From NCBI GenBank assembly GCA_902826685.1, contig CADEFT010000002.1, forward strand, positions 1-64,000: a DNA stretch of 64,000 nt, written 5' to 3'. This document shows, piece after piece, positions 61,938 through 64,000 of the stretch. The translations under genes were made by a program, and so were the position numbers. A model generated the notes under the pieces. The model searched no databases and had not been told where the DNA came from. It saw only the letters and a program-made list of their open reading frames with translations. The stretch comes from an uncultured Acidobacteriota bacterium (GTDB taxonomy: Bacteria; Acidobacteriota; Terriglobia; Bryobacterales; Bryobacteraceae). Every line of letters starts with the position of its first letter. Positions within the stretch are counted from its first letter, which is position 1.

Positions 61938-62783
61938 TCACGCCCTCGCCCGCACCTTGCCGTTGGCATGTCCTTCAAACCCGCTGAGCAGCAGCGTATC
62001 CTGCTTGAAGAGATTCAGCGCCACCGCCGCGACGTTGTAGTAGAAGTGGGCCACGGCGGGATCGGATGCGGCCAGCGCGTGCAATTGGCGGCTCATGCTT
62101 TCCACGTCGCCGCGCGGCACCGGTCCTTCCCAGCCGTTGCGCCCGGCTTTGCGATAGGAGCGAAGGGTGCGCGCGATGAGCCGCTCGGTCACCTCCAACG
62201 CCTGGTTGGCGCTCAATCCGCTGGCGCGCAGCGTTTCCGCCGCTGCCGCCACCAGCGGAAGGGCCAGGCTTGTGGCCAGGCAGACGCCGGCCGAATAGAG
62301 GGCTTTCTCGCCCGCGTTCACGCGCAGCATTTGTGCGCCAGCGCCTTCGAGCAGCCATTTGGCGGACTTGAGCGCTGGCCGGCATCCCTCGGCCACGAAC
62401 AGACCGCCGTCGGCGCCTTCCACCGGCGTCAGCGAGGCGGCCGATATCCCTACCGATTTCACCGCCGCCAGCGATTCCGAGCCCAGCGCCGAATCGCACA
62501 GCAAAAGGGCCTTGCCTTTCCAGTCCGCCGACCGTTCTTCGAGGATCCGCTTCACGAAGTATTCGGGCATCGGGCAGGAGATGAGAATCGTCTGGCAGTC
62601 GGCGATTGCCGTCATTCCGGCGACGGGATGGCCGGCGTTCAGTAAATTTGAGAAACGGCTGGCCAGCCGCAAGGACGTCGAGCCGACGGGGCCGATCCGC
62701 TCCGCCAGCCGCGGCATGCGCATGAGAAACGACGAGCTAAACCGTCCCGCCGCCAGCAGCGCTACCGGCTTCTGTGTCTGCAT
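61938..62783 (-). CDS. DUF2520-like NAD(P)-binding-fold protein
   Basis: A 281-residue protein. The N-terminus looks like a Rossmann domain with a degenerate dinucleotide loop ([14 protein letters not shown]). The C-terminal half resembles DUF2520: a helical stretch with [22 protein letters not shown] and the signature [21 protein letters not shown], where family members have GPxxRGD. DUF2520 proteins are uncharacterised 6-phosphogluconate-dehydrogenase-like reductases. It overlaps the end of uvrB by 47 bases. Confidence 0.78.
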   Translation of the reverse strand: MQTQKPVALLAAGRFSSSFLMRMPRLAERIGPVGSTSLRLASRFSNLLNAGHPVAGMTAIADCQTILISCPMPEYFVKRILEERSADWKGKALLLCDSALGSESLAAVKSVGISAASLTPVEGADGGLFVAEGCRPALKSAKWLLEGAGAQMLRVNAGEKALYSAGVCLATSLALPLVAAAAETLRASGLSANQALEVTERLIARTLRSYRKAGRNGWEGPVPRGDVESMSRQLHALAASDPAVAHFYYNVAAVALNLFKQDTLLLSGFEGHANGKVRARA

Positions 62784-64000
62784 ATCTCTTCGGTGATTGC
62801 AACGCCTTGAGTTTGTCGCGGTATTGCGCGGCCTTCTCGAATTCGAAGTTTTTCGCCGCCTCCCGCATCAGTTTTTCGAGATCCGCCGCCGCTATGGCGC
62901 GCTGCTCTCCGGTCATTTGTTCGAATTCGGTGTCCGGTTCGATGGGAATGGTAAGGTAATCGGCTTCGGCGATCCTCACCAGACTCATATCGATGGGCTT
63001 GATTACCGATTGCGCCGTAATTCCATTTCTTTCGTTGTATTCGGCCTGGAGCTGCCGGCGGCGGCTGGTTTCCTCCATGGCCTGGCGCATGCTGTCGGTG
63101 ACGCGGTCGGCGTAGAGAATCGCCCGGCCCTCGACGTTGCGCGCCGCGCGGCCCATCGTTTGAATCAACGAACCGGCCGAGCGCAGAAATCCCTCCTTGT
63201 CGGCGTCGAGGATGGCGACCAGCGAGACCTCCGGCAGGTCAAGTCCCTCGCGCAATAGATTCACTCCGATCAGAACGTCGAACTCGCCTTTCCGCAGGTC
63301 GCGCAGAATCCGGATGCGGTCGAGCGTGCTGACTTCCGAATGCAGGTAGTTGCAGCGCACACCCACTTCGGAATAGTACTGCGTCAGGTCCTCCGCCATA
63401 CGCTTGGTCAATGTAGTTACCAGCGTACGGGAATTTGCGTCGATCCGCTTGCGGATCTCGTTCAGCAGATCGTCCACCTGCCCGCGCACCGGGCGCACTT
63501 CCACCTCCGGGTCGAGCAATCCCGTGGGACGAATCACCTGCTCGGCGATGACACCGGCGCTCTTGGTTAACTCATAAGGACCCGGCGTGGCCGAGACGTA
63601 GATTAACTGATGGACGCGGTTCTCGAACTCGTCGAAGGTGAGCGGGCGGTTATCCATCGCGCTCGGCAGACGGAAGCCGTGGTCCACCAGAACTTCCTTG
63701 CGCGAGCGGTCGCCGTGATACATGCCCCGCACCTGTGGCATGGTCTGGTGGCTTTCATCCACCAGCACGAGGCAATCGTGCGGCAAATAGTCGAGCAGCG
63801 TCGGAGGCGCTTCGCCGGGCAAACGTCCCGAGAAGTGCCGCGAGTAGTTCTCGATGCCGTGGCAATAGCCGATCTGGTCCATCATCTCCAAATCGAACAT
63901 GGTTCGCTGGAAAAGCCTCTGGGATTCTACCAGTTTGCCCTTCTTTTCGAGTTCTTTCCGCCACCATTCCAGTTCCATCTGAATGCTTTTCATCGCCTCA
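62737..64000 (-). CDS. uvrB: Excinuclease ABC subunit B (3' part, N-terminus off the right edge)
   Basis: The frame is open to the right edge and shows about 420 C-terminal residues of UvrB, the helicase-like DNA damage verifier of nucleotide excision repair. Visible: [20 protein letters not shown], the domain [18 protein letters not shown], helicase motifs [18 protein letters not shown] and QTMGRAARN, and a C-terminal UVR domain ([18 protein letters not shown]) that binds UvrC. The usual DNA-binding beta-hairpin and the Walker A motif lie outside the window. Confidence 0.97.
   Translation of the reverse strand, partial: EAMKSIQMELEWWRKELEKKGKLVESQRLFQRTMFDLEMMDQIGYCHGIENYSRHFSGRLPGEAPPTLLDYLPHDCLVLVDESHQTMPQVRGMYHGDRSRKEVLVDHGFRLPSAMDNRPLTFDEFENRVHQLIYVSATPGPYELTKSAGVIAEQVIRPTGLLDPEVEVRPVRGQVDDLLNEIRKRIDANSRTLVTTLTKRMAEDLTQYYSEVGVRCNYLHSEVSTLDRIRILRDLRKGEFDVLIGVNLLREGLDLPEVSLVAILDADKEGFLRSAGSLIQTMGRAARNVEGRAILYADRVTDSMRQAMEETSRRRQLQAEYNERNGITAQSVIKPIDMSLVRIAEADYLTIPIEPDTEFEQMTGEQRAIAAADLEKLMREAAKNFEFEKAAQYRDKLKALQSPKRYADTEAGSAAGGGTV

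Overview
The window is a densely coded, GC-rich bacterial chromosome segment with no rRNA, tRNA, insertion sequence, prophage or CRISPR array that I can see. Gene content points to a Gram-negative of the Acidobacteriota, probably Bryobacterales (Solibacter-like). The clues are a DUF1501 plus DUF1549/DUF1553 cytochrome pair of the kind shared with Planctomycetes, exported sulfatase and esterases, LPS heptosyltransferases, several outer-envelope peptidases and an endonuclease-type MutL. This placement is inference from gene families, not from a marker-gene search. Most genes sit in tight operons with 4-base start/stop overlaps.

Layout. 1-887: 3' part of rho, then a strong terminator. 1112-9256: efflux operon of three successive HlyD-type periplasmic adaptors, a MacB-type permease and a TolC-type outer-membrane protein, with no ATPase gene. 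9261-13108: mutL and an exported esterase. 13109-17674: exported propeller-like protein, TrmA-family RNA methyltransferase, trpS, MFS transporter. 17684-20744: small accessory patch with a ParE/Phd toxin-antitoxin pair, an exported FKBP isomerase, a probable HEPN (Apea-like) protein and a small exported protein. 20758-25545: DUF1501 and cytochrome/DUF1553 proteins and a methyltransferase with a hydrophobic leader. 25590-29045: hemerythrin protein, then an LPS-core operon (waaF-like, nucleotidyltransferase-like, waaC-like, ICMT-like). 29060-35249: PhyH dioxygenase plus sulfatase; Rrf2 regulator plus a CxxCH protein; sugar isomerase plus Gfo/Idh/MocA oxidoreductase.

35250-42417 is one minus-strand operon: APC permease, active M16 protease, MtaB tRNA methylthiotransferase, inactive M16 homologue and a proline-rich protein. 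42459-47683: CCA-adding enzyme family protein, a possible 36-residue membrane protein, a class A beta-lactamase/M29-like fusion and an exported esterase. 47674-53846 is a minus-strand operon: ftsH, HAD phosphatase, APH-type kinase, histidine phosphatase, acyl-CoA dehydrogenase, second histidine phosphatase. 53928-64000: tilS, a PfkB sugar kinase, ankyrin proteins, purA, an M2 peptidase lipoprotein, a DUF2520-like protein and the 3' part of uvrB.

The most interesting points are: (i) separate HAD, APH-kinase and acyl-CoA dehydrogenase genes in one coupled operon, the same three activities that are fused in vertebrate ACAD10; (ii) the beta-lactamase/M29-like fusion; (iii) a recurrent TANNNT box 5-8 bases before start codons that lack a Shine-Dalgarno sequence, suggesting frequent leaderless transcripts; (iv) the three-adaptor efflux operon with long glycine-rich inserts; and (v) an Rrf2/CxxCH operon whose promoter carries an inverted repeat.
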